DNA of 48,865 nucleotides from contig CAJIZU010000028.1 of NCBI GenBank assembly GCA_905181925.1, forward strand, positions 1-48,865. The letters are read 5' to 3'. Below the pieces are notes generated by a model. It was not told the origin of the DNA. It ran no database searches and saw only the letters and a list, made by a program, of their open reading frames with translations. A program made the position numbers and the translations under genes. Origin of the DNA: a gamma proteobacterium HTCC2207. GTDB taxonomy: Bacteria > Pseudomonadota > Gammaproteobacteria > Pseudomonadales > Porticoccaceae. Within the stretch, counting starts at the first letter, position 1. Each line of letters begins with the position of its first letter. Below, one piece after another: positions 30,950-40,266 of the stretch.

Positions 30950-31516
30950 ATGAGCATCAAATCAGATAATTGGATACGACGTATGGCTGAAAGTCAGCAA
31001 ATGATCTCACCCTTTGAGCGAGAGCAGGTACGATATTCTGGAGACGAGCGTGTGATCTCTTATGGGACATCTAGCTATGGTTATGACGTACGTTGTGCCA
31101 ATGAATTTAAAATTTTCACGAACGTCCACTCCAAAACAGTTGACCCAAAGAACTTTGATGAAGATTCTTTTGTTGATGTTTCAGGAGACTATTGCATTAT
31201 TCCACCAAATTCATTTGCGCTGGCAAGAACCATTGAATATTTCAAAATTCCACGTTCGGTGTTGACAATTTGCTTGGGTAAATCGACCTATGCCCGCTGT
31301 GGCATTATTGTCAATGTGACTCCTCTTGAGCCAGAGTGGGAAGGTCATGTCACTCTAGAATTTTCCAATACGACTAATCTTCCAGCAAAAATCTATGCTA
31401 ATGAAGGTGTTGCCCAGATGCTATTTTTTGAATCTGACGAGGTTTGCGCCACGTCTTACGCAGATCGTGGCGGAAAATATCAAGGGCAGACTGGCGTGAC
31501 GCTTCCAAAAACGTAA
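30950..31516 (+). CDS. dcd: dCTP deaminase
   Basis: [60 protein letters not shown]. Confidence 0.97.
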   Translation: MSIKSDNWIRRMAESQQMISPFEREQVRYSGDERVISYGTSSYGYDVRCANEFKIFTNVHSKTVDPKNFDEDSFVDVSGDYCIIPPNSFALARTIEYFKIPRSVLTICLGKSTYARCGIIVNVTPLEPEWEGHVTLEFSNTTNLPAKIYANEGVAQMLFFESDEVCATSYADRGGKYQGQTGVTLPKT

Positions 31517-31540
31517 TGGCGAACGTATTAGTATTTCTTT

Positions 31541-31565
31541 GACCTCAGCTGGTACCGCTGGGGTC
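31541..31565. terminator. Hairpin at the convergent dcd / DUF3014 boundary, possible terminator without a U tract
   Basis: GACCTCAGC-tggtacc-GCTGGGGTC. Confidence 0.4.
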
Positions 31566-32393
31566 GAGTAGGGCATTCTTGAGAAGTAGCGCTTGTTTCT
31601 GAATTCGTTTCGTGTTTTCAGGACCACTGCGAACTAACTGTTTTTGCAGTGGCGATAGAGACTCAATTTCTGGATCAGCAAATTTGTAAGCAACAGATTC
31701 GCGGGTCAACCGAATCGGTTCAACAATAATGGGTGCTGAGAGAATTTGTTCTAGGGCGGTTAAAATAATGCCATCCATTTGCCGAGGCTGATAACCAAGC
31801 TCAGAGAATGCGCGTTCTATAAGAGGTCGAGAGAAATGGAACATTTGCGCCATTAATTTCATATCAATGGAAGTCAGAACCAAAATGGATGAGTTGTAGC
31901 GTTCATAATTACCTGCGTTTAGCCAGATCCCATCTTCATCACGATGCGTGGTAAATTTCCCCTCTGGGGCACTCAATGGAAAAATCTTACTAAGGACAAC
32001 GCCTCTGGAGAGACCGTCCAGATAACTGGCTGTTCGACGCAGTAAATCGTTTGTAGCAAGCCAGGACTGCAAATTATCTTTGTTGCTCATCAGTGCCACT
32101 CGTTTGCGAACGAATGAATCACTCTCATCCAGCGACGGCAGTGCTGGCGTCTCTTCTACTACCTGATTCGCTGTAACAATGGCACTTACTGTTTCCGGTA
32201 TGGACGCCTCGGGCACGTCAGGCTCAGTGATCGCGGTGACTATATTTTGCTCAGGTATCGATAAAATTTCTTCATCGACTAAACCATCTTGCTGCGCTTG
32301 GTATAAAACTCCACCAACGATAATGATTGACGCTAATGTGCCGAGTACAAGGATAAATTTACTCGTGTTATTAGAAGTTCGAGGTGCAGTCAT
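31545..32393 (-). CDS. DUF3014 domain-containing protein
   Basis: N-terminal TM, then LPSLDESDSFVRKRVALMSNKDNLQSWLATNDLLRRTASYLDGLSRGVV...LSPLQKQLVRSGPENTKRIQ. Confidence 0.82.
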   Translation of the reverse strand: MTAPRTSNNTSKFILVLGTLASIIIVGGVLYQAQQDGLVDEEILSIPEQNIVTAITEPDVPEASIPETVSAIVTANQVVEETPALPSLDESDSFVRKRVALMSNKDNLQSWLATNDLLRRTASYLDGLSRGVVLSKIFPLSAPEGKFTTHRDEDGIWLNAGNYERYNSSILVLTSIDMKLMAQMFHFSRPLIERAFSELGYQPRQMDGIILTALEQILSAPIIVEPIRLTRESVAYKFADPEIESLSPLQKQLVRSGPENTKRIQKQALLLKNALLDPSGTS

Positions 32394-33211
32394 GACTCAC
32401 TCGCTTGGATTATTTCCAATGGGACTATATCGCGACCCGCGATTTGTCCTTTAGTTATATTAAGTTCGTGGCTATCGCCATTTTCGAGATGAGATAATTT
32501 CACAATAAGAAATTCCCAATCATCAGCCAACCAAATGATAGTTTCGCGCTTTTTATCCTGATTGACAACTCTGCGTAGTTTTGTGGTGTTTAAAGGGCCA
32601 AGACTCGTTGTTAAAACTTCTGAAGCGATCACTTCATAGTTGTACTGTTTGCGCTTATCGCGAGACATTACTGAGTAGGAAAAAATACTTTCAGCCGCTT
32701 TTAAGTCTCGGCGTATTTGTAATTTATGAGTCATTAAATCAAGTGTGCCCTGCGTTACGGGAACCACGTTGCTAGTGTCATTTTTTGTATAAGTGAGTTG
32801 CCCAGCATTCCAATCAAATAATTGGCTTTCACGGCGAGAGACCCCCATTAATGATCTTTTGTAGTGGTAGCTCCGCGGAATTAGCTGGTCAAGGGTATTT
32901 AATTCAAATTGTGCTTTTTCGGTAATTTTACCAAAAATACTATTGGCTTCAGATGTTTCACTATAGGTGTCAGCGTCCAGTTGCTTTAACTGATATTTGG
33001 CTGTGATAGCTATACCGTTGTAATTCGCGCTGTAACTCGCGGCATAGCCGACTAGCTCCGAACTATGTGCCGGCACTAAAAAAGTGGTGGCGATGACACC
33101 CGAAAAGACACGGACATACCTTAATAATGTCAGTAAAAAAACTGGATTGGCGATGTCTGTAAAGCGGGACATTTTTCTCCTCAACGCACAAAAACTCAAA
33201 TCATTAACCAC
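32390..33211 (-). CDS. DUF3108 domain-containing periplasmic protein
   Basis: GYAASYSANYNGIAITAKYQLKQLDADTYSETSEANSIFGKITEKAQFEL; next to purN/purM. Confidence 0.82.
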   Translation of the reverse strand: MVNDLSFCALRRKMSRFTDIANPVFLLTLLRYVRVFSGVIATTFLVPAHSSELVGYAASYSANYNGIAITAKYQLKQLDADTYSETSEANSIFGKITEKAQFELNTLDQLIPRSYHYKRSLMGVSRRESQLFDWNAGQLTYTKNDTSNVVPVTQGTLDLMTHKLQIRRDLKAAESIFSYSVMSRDKRKQYNYEVIASEVLTTSLGPLNTTKLRRVVNQDKKRETIIWLADDWEFLIVKLSHLENGDSHELNITKGQIAGRDIVPLEIIQASES

Positions 33212-33229
33212 TTAGAGTCTTATTAATAG

Positions 33230-33904
33230 CTAATGTTCACTCTCACTAGAAAATAGTAACCCACTTTCACCAACGGCTGCACCATCATGGAAAACCTTAC
33301 CCTGATCCATCACCACTCGACCCTGACAATACCATTGTGCAACCACTGGGTAGATTTCATGCTCTACGATCAACACGCGTGCAGCGAGATCAACAGCAGT
33401 GTCCTTGGGTAAAATAGGTACCGCTGCTTGCAATATGGCGGGCCCGCCATCTAACTCAGAGGTAACAAAATGTACAGTGGCACCTGCGGTTGAATCGCCC
33501 GCCTCAATAGCTCTTTGGTGCGTGTTTAGCCCTGGATATGCCGGCAGTAAAGATGGATGGATATTGATGAGTTTGCCGATGAACTGATTAACAAAACCGT
33601 CAGTGAGTATGCGCATAAAACCTGCTAAAACAACTAAGTCCGGCGTAAAACTAGTGATTACTTCGGCCAGATGCTGATCAAACTCTTCTCTTGATTGAAA
33701 GGCGCGATGGTCGATCACTATGTTAGGAATATCCGCCGCGGAAGCTCGATCAAGACCTTTAACGCCTGGCCTGTTACTAATAACGGCCATAATTTTACCA
33801 TCGACAATTCCGGTACTGCAGGCGTCAATAAATGACTGCAAATTTGAACCGCTACCCGAAATAAGTATTACGATTTTACTCAGTGGCTGATCGCCAACGG
33901 TCAT
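33230..33904 (-). CDS. purN: Phosphoribosylglycinamide formyltransferase
   Basis: [63 protein letters not shown]. Confidence 0.97.
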   Translation of the reverse strand: MTVGDQPLSKIVILISGSGSNLQSFIDACSTGIVDGKIMAVISNRPGVKGLDRASAADIPNIVIDHRAFQSREEFDQHLAEVITSFTPDLVVLAGFMRILTDGFVNQFIGKLINIHPSLLPAYPGLNTHQRAIEAGDSTAGATVHFVTSELDGGPAILQAAVPILPKDTAVDLAARVLIVEHEIYPVVAQWYCQGRVVMDQGKVFHDGAAVGESGLLFSSESEH

Positions 33905-34956
33905 TGGCGGAGTCCAAGTAATTCAACCTGCTCATCGCCCGGCAACATTGGCTGAATGTCACCTAAAACAAACGCTATCTCTCCATTATCAGCGAGCTTT
34001 ACAAGAGCGGAATCTACTGAAGACGCAGGTACACAGATGACCATGCCAACGCCGCAATTTAGCGTACGGTGCATTTCATGTTCATCGATATTACCGCCTT
34101 TCTGTAACCAGTCGAAAATCGCAGGACGTTGCCATGCGTCGAGATTAATCATCGCCTTGGCATTGTCTGGTAAAACACGAGGAATATTCTCCAATAGACC
34201 ACCGCCAGTAATGTGAGCTAGAGCATGCACTGGAGATTCTGAGATTAGTTTGAGTAAAGATTTGACATAAATTTTGGTCGGCGCCATGAGTAAATCAATT
34301 AGAGGCTGACCCTCCAATTCTGTGGTAGCAGGATTGGTGCCTGTGACTTCGAGAACTTTTCGGATAAGAGAATAACCGTTCGAGTGGGGTCCACTTGATG
34401 CTAGCCCAATCAAAACATCCCCAGTGGCGACTTTACTGCCATCAATGATTGCAGATTTCTCAGCAATTCCAACGCAAAAGCCAGCCAAATCATAGTCTTG
34501 ATCTTCATACATTCCAGGCATTTCTGCGGTTTCCCCACCAATTAATGAGCAACCAGATAGTTCGCAACCGTCGGCAATACCATTTACAACTGCAGCAGCG
34601 GTATCTATATCAAGTTTTCCAGTCGCGTAATAATCAAGAAAGAATAATGGTTCGGCGCCGCATACGATAAGATCGTTGACACACATGGCAACTAGATCAA
34701 TGCCAACAGTATCGTGTCTTCCATAATCCAGAGCCAATCTTAGCTTGGTACCGACCCCGTCGGTACCTGATACCAACACGGGTTGTTTGTAGCCAGCGGG
34801 TAGTTCAAATAATGCTCCAAACCCGCCTAGTCCGGCCATTACCTCAGAGCGGCGCGTGCGTTTTGCAGCACCTTTTATTTTTTCGATTAAAGCATTGCCA
34901 GCATCAATATCAACACCCGCATCTTTATAGCTCAATGATGGTTTATTTTCGGCCAT
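33901..34956 (-). CDS. purM: Phosphoribosylformylglycinamidine cyclo-ligase
   Basis: [45 protein letters not shown]; overlaps purN start. Confidence 0.97.
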   Translation of the reverse strand: MAENKPSLSYKDAGVDIDAGNALIEKIKGAAKRTRRSEVMAGLGGFGALFELPAGYKQPVLVSGTDGVGTKLRLALDYGRHDTVGIDLVAMCVNDLIVCGAEPLFFLDYYATGKLDIDTAAAVVNGIADGCELSGCSLIGGETAEMPGMYEDQDYDLAGFCVGIAEKSAIIDGSKVATGDVLIGLASSGPHSNGYSLIRKVLEVTGTNPATTELEGQPLIDLLMAPTKIYVKSLLKLISESPVHALAHITGGGLLENIPRVLPDNAKAMINLDAWQRPAIFDWLQKGGNIDEHEMHRTLNCGVGMVICVPASSVDSALVKLADNGEIAFVLGDIQPMLPGDEQVELLGLRQ

Positions 34957-35107
34957 GGGGAAACGTCCTATTTGAAAGTCGACATTTTAGCGCGGCTATC
35001 ATAGAGGCGCTATTTTTTAATTGATGTTATTTTAAAATAACGATATTTTTATCAATAAGGCTAATCTTGATAAACCGCTGTTACAATACAAAAATCCAGT
35101 TGGAGTA

Positions 35108-36211
35108 GTGATGTTAAGAAAAGTATTAGTCATATTATTGTTCATGAGCAGTCCTTTCAGTAATGCTGAAGAGGTTGAGAATCTCTACGTTAGCTTAGTA
35201 CCTGTTGCGGATCAAAGCGCGGAGTCGAAGGAGCGTGGTATCAGTGATGCGTTAAAGAATGTTTTAGTTAAATTGACCGGCAACGGTGACGTTTTGCAAT
35301 TAAGTCGTTTGGCCACGATTTTTGATAATGCCAGTGCCTATATAGATGCCTTAAGTTTTCAAGATTTACCAATAACCAATAATCTGACCTCTCAAGACTC
35401 AGCCGCTCAAAAGGTCGGGTTGCGAGTATCATTCTCACGTTCGGCCATTGATGAGCTCATTCGTAACAACCAGCTGCCGGTACTGCCGTCGAATAGGCCA
35501 AAATTGTTAGTCTGGATTGTCTTAGATGATGTAACAACTGGCCGAGAGTTTTTGGGGCAGGATGCCTCCAGTTTGGACGCTGACAATAACCTAGGAGTAG
35601 AAGTTCTAGCCGAATTGTCAAATATTATGACAGAGCGAGGGATCCCTTACATGCTTCCCACCTTTGATTTGGAAGATCAGCTGGCTCTACCTATTGATTC
35701 GGCTTGGAATCTGAGGGCAGACGAAATCCAATCGGCATCGCAAAGATATAGTGCAGACGGCTGGGTTGCATTACGTTTTTATCGAACCTCAATCGGTGAG
35801 GTCCGTGGTGCTTGGGTTTATCAAGCTGCCGGCCAACGTCAGATAGGTGATTTCAATACCGAAAATGACGAGCTTTTCGTCACCTCTGTTGTCAATAATA
35901 TTTTAAACAGTTTGACTCGCTCTTTTAGTTACATTCCTAGGGGAGATACTAATTCGCTACTTGTCGAAATTGCTGGAATAAACTCCTACAGTGACTATCA
36001 GCGTGTTAACGAGCAGTTTAAGAAACTCGAGATAGTGAGTTCATTTGACTTATTTTCAACCAAAGAAAGTCAAATTACTTTTTCAGTGGCTGCCGAGGGC
36101 GGGGCGGCACTGCTACATAAGGCTTTGGTGCGCAGCGGTTATTTTCGCAGCCGCGGGGATGATTTACCGAAAGATAGCCAATATCTTATTTTTGACTGGA
36201 TGGCAAAATGA
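35108..36211 (+). CDS. DUF2066 domain-containing protein
   Basis: Signal peptide; ENLYVSLVPVADQSAESKERGISDALKNVLVKLTGN; upstream of hda. Confidence 0.85.
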   Translation: MMLRKVLVILLFMSSPFSNAEEVENLYVSLVPVADQSAESKERGISDALKNVLVKLTGNGDVLQLSRLATIFDNASAYIDALSFQDLPITNNLTSQDSAAQKVGLRVSFSRSAIDELIRNNQLPVLPSNRPKLLVWIVLDDVTTGREFLGQDASSLDADNNLGVEVLAELSNIMTERGIPYMLPTFDLEDQLALPIDSAWNLRADEIQSASQRYSADGWVALRFYRTSIGEVRGAWVYQAAGQRQIGDFNTENDELFVTSVVNNILNSLTRSFSYIPRGDTNSLLVEIAGINSYSDYQRVNEQFKKLEIVSSFDLFSTKESQITFSVAAEGGAALLHKALVRSGYFRSRGDDLPKDSQYLIFDWMAK

Positions 36212-36909
36212 AACCTACTGAACAACTGAGCCTGGCCATCGCACTAGATGACCAAGCCACCTTTGACAACTACTATGCACCTAACGGCACTCCTCAGCAT
36301 ATGGCGACTTTCTTGCTTAAAGACGAGGGCCGTAAATTTGCGTATCTGTCCGGTGGGAGCGGTACCGGATTATCCCATCTTCTCCAAGCTATTTGTCAGA
36401 CCACTGTACTGGGAAAAAATGTAGGTACTGTGTATTTACCACTAAAAGATTTACACAGCTACCCGCCAAATCAAGTGTTGGAGGGCCTAGAGAAAGCACC
36501 TCTAGTGTGTATTGATGATTTGCAATTGGTGGCTAGCATCCAAGACTGGCAAATACCGTTGTTCAATTTATTTAATAATTGTCGCGACTCGGGCACACGC
36601 TTGGTGATTGCAGGGCATCAACCAGTGGATCAACTAGATATTCCGCTTGCCGACTTATTGTCTCGACTGAAATCGGGTGTCTCGTTGCATTTGCCTCACT
36701 TTAGTGACGCTGACCAACGACGGCTGCTTCAGTATCGATCTAGTCGACGTGGTTTATATCTGTCTGATGATGTTGCTCTTTTTCTACTCCATCGATTGCC
36801 TAGAGATACCCATACATTGATGGAGGCATTGGAACAGCTAGACAAGGCTTCGCTCCGCGAACAGCGCCGGTTAACTATGCCGTTTGTGAAGGAAAAATTG
36901 GACCTTTAG
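36208..36909 (+). CDS. hda: DnaA regulatory inactivator Hda
   Basis: EQLSLAIALDDQATFDNYYAPNG...YLSGGSGTGLSHLLQAICQ...CIDDLQLVA...; DnaA-like AAA+ without DNA-binding domain. Confidence 0.93.
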   Translation: MKPTEQLSLAIALDDQATFDNYYAPNGTPQHMATFLLKDEGRKFAYLSGGSGTGLSHLLQAICQTTVLGKNVGTVYLPLKDLHSYPPNQVLEGLEKAPLVCIDDLQLVASIQDWQIPLFNLFNNCRDSGTRLVIAGHQPVDQLDIPLADLLSRLKSGVSLHLPHFSDADQRRLLQYRSSRRGLYLSDDVALFLLHRLPRDTHTLMEALEQLDKASLREQRRLTMPFVKEKLDL

Positions 36910-36911
36910 CG

Positions 36912-36934
36912 ACAAAGTGAGGGCGAGACTTTGT
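36912..36934. terminator. Hairpin in the convergent hda / HD-GYP intergenic region
   Basis: ACAAAGT-gagggcgag-ACTTTGT, perfect 7-bp arms. Confidence 0.4.
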
Positions 36935-36970
36935 AATATAAAAGGTGCTGTTAAGTGGGATTTTTGACTC

Positions 36971-38515
36971 TCAAGCCTTACTCTCTAAAATGAGTTTTTC
37001 AATAACTCCTTGATCGTATAACTTTAGAAAAGCTTCTGTAATCTTTGGATCGAACTGTGTGCCACTCTTGTCTTTAATGTATGTAATAGCTTCATCGATC
37101 GTCCATGCTGATTTATAGCAACGGATATTAATCAAAGCATCAAATACATCAGAAATGCCCACAATTCGCGCAGGCAATGACGTCTGATCTGCAATTCTAC
37201 CCTCAGGATAACCTGATCCATCCCAATGTTCATGGTGGCTCAGAGCAATATCTTGGGCCAATTCCATGGCGTGCATATTCCCTAAAATGGCTGCACCGAT
37301 AACGGTATGCTGCCGCATTATACTGAACTCATCGTCAGTCAGTTTGCCGGGTTTGAGCAAAATTTTATCTGGAATCCCCATCTTGCCAACATCATGTAAT
37401 CGAGCGGCTTGGCCCCATTGCAAAGCAAGCTCAGCGGGCTGCCCCATTTCAATGGCGATGTTTTCTGTATAACCGGCAATCCTATTAATGTGTTCCGCAG
37501 TATCTTTATCTTTGAATTCTGCTATTTCTGCAAGAGTGTTAATTGATTTTTGATAGGCTTTGTCAAGATTATTGTAAAGTCTGGTATTTTCAAGAATGCT
37601 ACTGCATTGTTTCAAGAATACTTCCAGTAATGACTGCTCAGCATGCGTTACTGCGATCTTCTGCTCTATATAAACAAAGGCAGCTATCTTGCCATTAATA
37701 GTGAGAGGAATTAGGGTCTTTTGGTTATGCAAATCAGTCAGTAGTGCGTCTTGATATTTTTTATTTTGATATTTTCTGAGTAAGCTTATAACGTTGGCTG
37801 ATTCTTGGTCTACGGTAAGAAAGCTACCTTTCGCATACTCGATCTTGGCATGATCGCCATTCACACTGGCAATCATCGCGTTAATGGATGAGACACTGGA
37901 ATCCGGCGAACAAAAATAACAGACTTGCTCCAGTACGGCTTTGAAAAATAGCGATTCTGATTGACGGGCCACATGATCAATTTTGGGGACTTGCGAGAGT
38001 ATTCTACGAAGACCATTACGATTTTTCTGAAGTAGCATTAAGTCACGATAGCCTTTAATGGCGAGACGCAATTTCGCGTAAAGATTTTGACTGGTTAATT
38101 CAGTTTTAGTTAGGTAGTTATCAATATCGTAGTTATCAATAACATAGCGTTCAGGTGCTAAACCCGGTTGTCCGGTACTAATTATTATTCTAGATATACG
38201 GTTGAACATTGAATCACGAATATATTCGACTAAGTGTAACCCGGCATTATCTGTCTCCATAACCACATCGACTATAAGCACAGCAATGTCATCGTGTTCG
38301 TGAATAATCAGTTTTGCTTCAGCTGCGCTATTGGCCTCTAAAATAGTAAGGCTCAATCCCGAAAAAACAAAATTCCGTAAGCTTAATTTAGTCACTTGAA
38401 TAATATCTGGGTCGTCATCTACTAAAAGAATCTTCCAATTAGATAAATCTTGTCGATTTGATTCTAAACTCTTCTCACTCTTAGAATAATTTTTCTTTCT
38501 TGACGCCAATTTCAT
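36971..38515 (-). CDS. Response regulator with DUF3369 and HD-GYP domain (putative c-di-GMP phosphodiesterase)
   Basis: Receiver ILLVDDDPDII...VLIVDVVMETD; HD-GYP HDVGKMGIPDKIL...HHEHWDGSGYPEG. Confidence 0.92.
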   Translation of the reverse strand: MKLASRKKNYSKSEKSLESNRQDLSNWKILLVDDDPDIIQVTKLSLRNFVFSGLSLTILEANSAAEAKLIIHEHDDIAVLIVDVVMETDNAGLHLVEYIRDSMFNRISRIIISTGQPGLAPERYVIDNYDIDNYLTKTELTSQNLYAKLRLAIKGYRDLMLLQKNRNGLRRILSQVPKIDHVARQSESLFFKAVLEQVCYFCSPDSSVSSINAMIASVNGDHAKIEYAKGSFLTVDQESANVISLLRKYQNKKYQDALLTDLHNQKTLIPLTINGKIAAFVYIEQKIAVTHAEQSLLEVFLKQCSSILENTRLYNNLDKAYQKSINTLAEIAEFKDKDTAEHINRIAGYTENIAIEMGQPAELALQWGQAARLHDVGKMGIPDKILLKPGKLTDDEFSIMRQHTVIGAAILGNMHAMELAQDIALSHHEHWDGSGYPEGRIADQTSLPARIVGISDVFDALINIRCYKSAWTIDEAITYIKDKSGTQFDPKITEAFLKLYDQGVIEKLILESKA

Positions 38516-38525
38516 ACGTATTTCC

Positions 38526-40046
38526 TTAACCTTCGACAGAATTTAGTTCCAAATGAGGGGTTGGTTCTACTTCAAGAGGGAACTTAATCAAAAATGTCAC
38601 ACCTTGATTTTTAATGCTGTGACACATGATTGTTCCACTTAGATCCTGAGTCACTATGGAATGGCAAATGTAGAGCCCTAACCCAGAACCCCCTGTGCGA
38701 GTGCTGGTGAAAAATGGTTCAAATATATTATCAATGATTGCTTTGTCTATGCCGCTGCCATCATCTTTATAAGCCATAGAAATGGTTTGATTTTCATGGT
38801 CGAGGATAAAGTCGATATTGATTAAGCCACCTTTTTCTTTATAACCATGAGCCAGACTATTACTAACGAGATTAGTAATTAACTGCTCAATTAAACCGGG
38901 TCTTCCGTCCAGAAACAGATGCTCGGCACAGTTGACTTTTACGACCACATTTTTATTTTTTAGCTGATGACTTAGGTTATAAACTGTATCTTCTGCGAGA
39001 GATTTTAAATTGAACTCGCGGGACAATTCACTGTGTCGGTCGATAGAGCTCTGCTTAAAGCTTTCTACCAAGCGACCAGCGCGAGCTAAATTATTTGCCG
39101 CTAACGTCGCGGTCTCATTCAAATCTTCTGTATTATGCTTTAATGCCTTTAAATCAATAGTCGGCGAATTTATTTCATAGCTGACTCTCTCTGCGGCATC
39201 TTGCATTTGACTAACGGCACTAACAGCGATTCCTACTGGAGTACTTAGTTCATGAGAAAATCCTGATACCATGCGTCCTAATGAGGCGATCTTTTGGCTC
39301 TTGATTAATTCATGCTGTGTTGTTTTCAATTCAACTATTTTTTCTTGTAACGTTTCGGTCTGATTTTTTAAAAGCAAGAATTGTTTCGTAATGGTGTCCA
39401 TCATCGGTCGAAAAATAAATAGTACTTCCAATATCAGAACAATCATTGCTGATATCCACAGCAGTATCTCAAGCTGTCCCATTTGTTTGAGGGCATTTTC
39501 TGACTGAGTGACATGTGCGTTTACGACGGTTTGCATATCAGTTAATAATGTTTCTGTTAGATCACCAAAGCTGGAACTGAGTATGGGTTGTTCATCCAAT
39601 TCTTGATCGGTCAACGACAGAAGCCTGCGGGCTAGTGCAACATAATCAGAAATTTGTTGGTTCAGCTGCACGGGCGAATCAAAATAAAGTGCGCGAACCG
39701 CAGGAATCATTTCACCGCCTAAATTTTCTGATTCTTCCCTATCTAAGAGGGCTTGATGATTTGTTTCTAGAGCGGTTGCGGCTTCAGACAGTTTTTTATG
39801 GATAACAGCCTGACGTGGATCGCCCCGATACGCTAAGTAGGCAACGTGGTAAACCTTGATTGTTTCTAGTAAGACACGCTCGCCACCAGCTCTACTAATA
39901 GTATTTGAGGCATATCGTTGATCTGAAATTATTTTTTGGAAACTAAATGTGGATAGGCTCACTAAAATAGCGATCAAGCTAAGAGCGAATAGATATCGCA
40001 TGGTGAGACTTTTATGACTAAAACTAGCAGGTAAAGATTTTAACAT
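38526..40046 (-). CDS. Membrane-bound sensor histidine kinase
   Basis: Two TM segments; H-box KIASLGRMVSGFSHELSTPVG; N-box LITNLVSNSLAHG; DDGSGI; GGSGLGLYIC. Confidence 0.93.
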   Translation of the reverse strand: MLKSLPASFSHKSLTMRYLFALSLIAILVSLSTFSFQKIISDQRYASNTISRAGGERVLLETIKVYHVAYLAYRGDPRQAVIHKKLSEAATALETNHQALLDREESENLGGEMIPAVRALYFDSPVQLNQQISDYVALARRLLSLTDQELDEQPILSSSFGDLTETLLTDMQTVVNAHVTQSENALKQMGQLEILLWISAMIVLILEVLFIFRPMMDTITKQFLLLKNQTETLQEKIVELKTTQHELIKSQKIASLGRMVSGFSHELSTPVGIAVSAVSQMQDAAERVSYEINSPTIDLKALKHNTEDLNETATLAANNLARAGRLVESFKQSSIDRHSELSREFNLKSLAEDTVYNLSHQLKNKNVVVKVNCAEHLFLDGRPGLIEQLITNLVSNSLAHGYKEKGGLINIDFILDHENQTISMAYKDDGSGIDKAIIDNIFEPFFTSTRTGGSGLGLYICHSIVTQDLSGTIMCHSIKNQGVTFLIKFPLEVEPTPHLELNSVEG

Positions 40047-40063
40047 TCCGTGTACTCATATCA

Positions 40064-40138
40064 ACAAACATCCTAGTTTGTCTTAGCCTTCAGCAGACAT
40101 TTGCTGACAATCCTATTAATCGACGATCCAACGATTAA
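40064..40138. repeat. Three tandem inverted repeats upstream of the sensor kinase gene
   Basis: ACAAAC-atccta-GTTTGT (40064-40081); TCAGCA-gacatt-TGCTGA (40090-40107); TTAATCG-acgatccaa-CGATTAA (40116-40138). Confidence 0.7.
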
Positions 40139-40266
40139 AAATTAGACGAGCAAAGCTTCAAAGTCAAGCCAGAAGCAATTTTCTGACCTAACTTTTTATA
40201 TAACAGGATGCTTGTACGGAAAATGATTGGGATGTAGTCGTACTCTAATGAGTCCGCGCAACGCCT

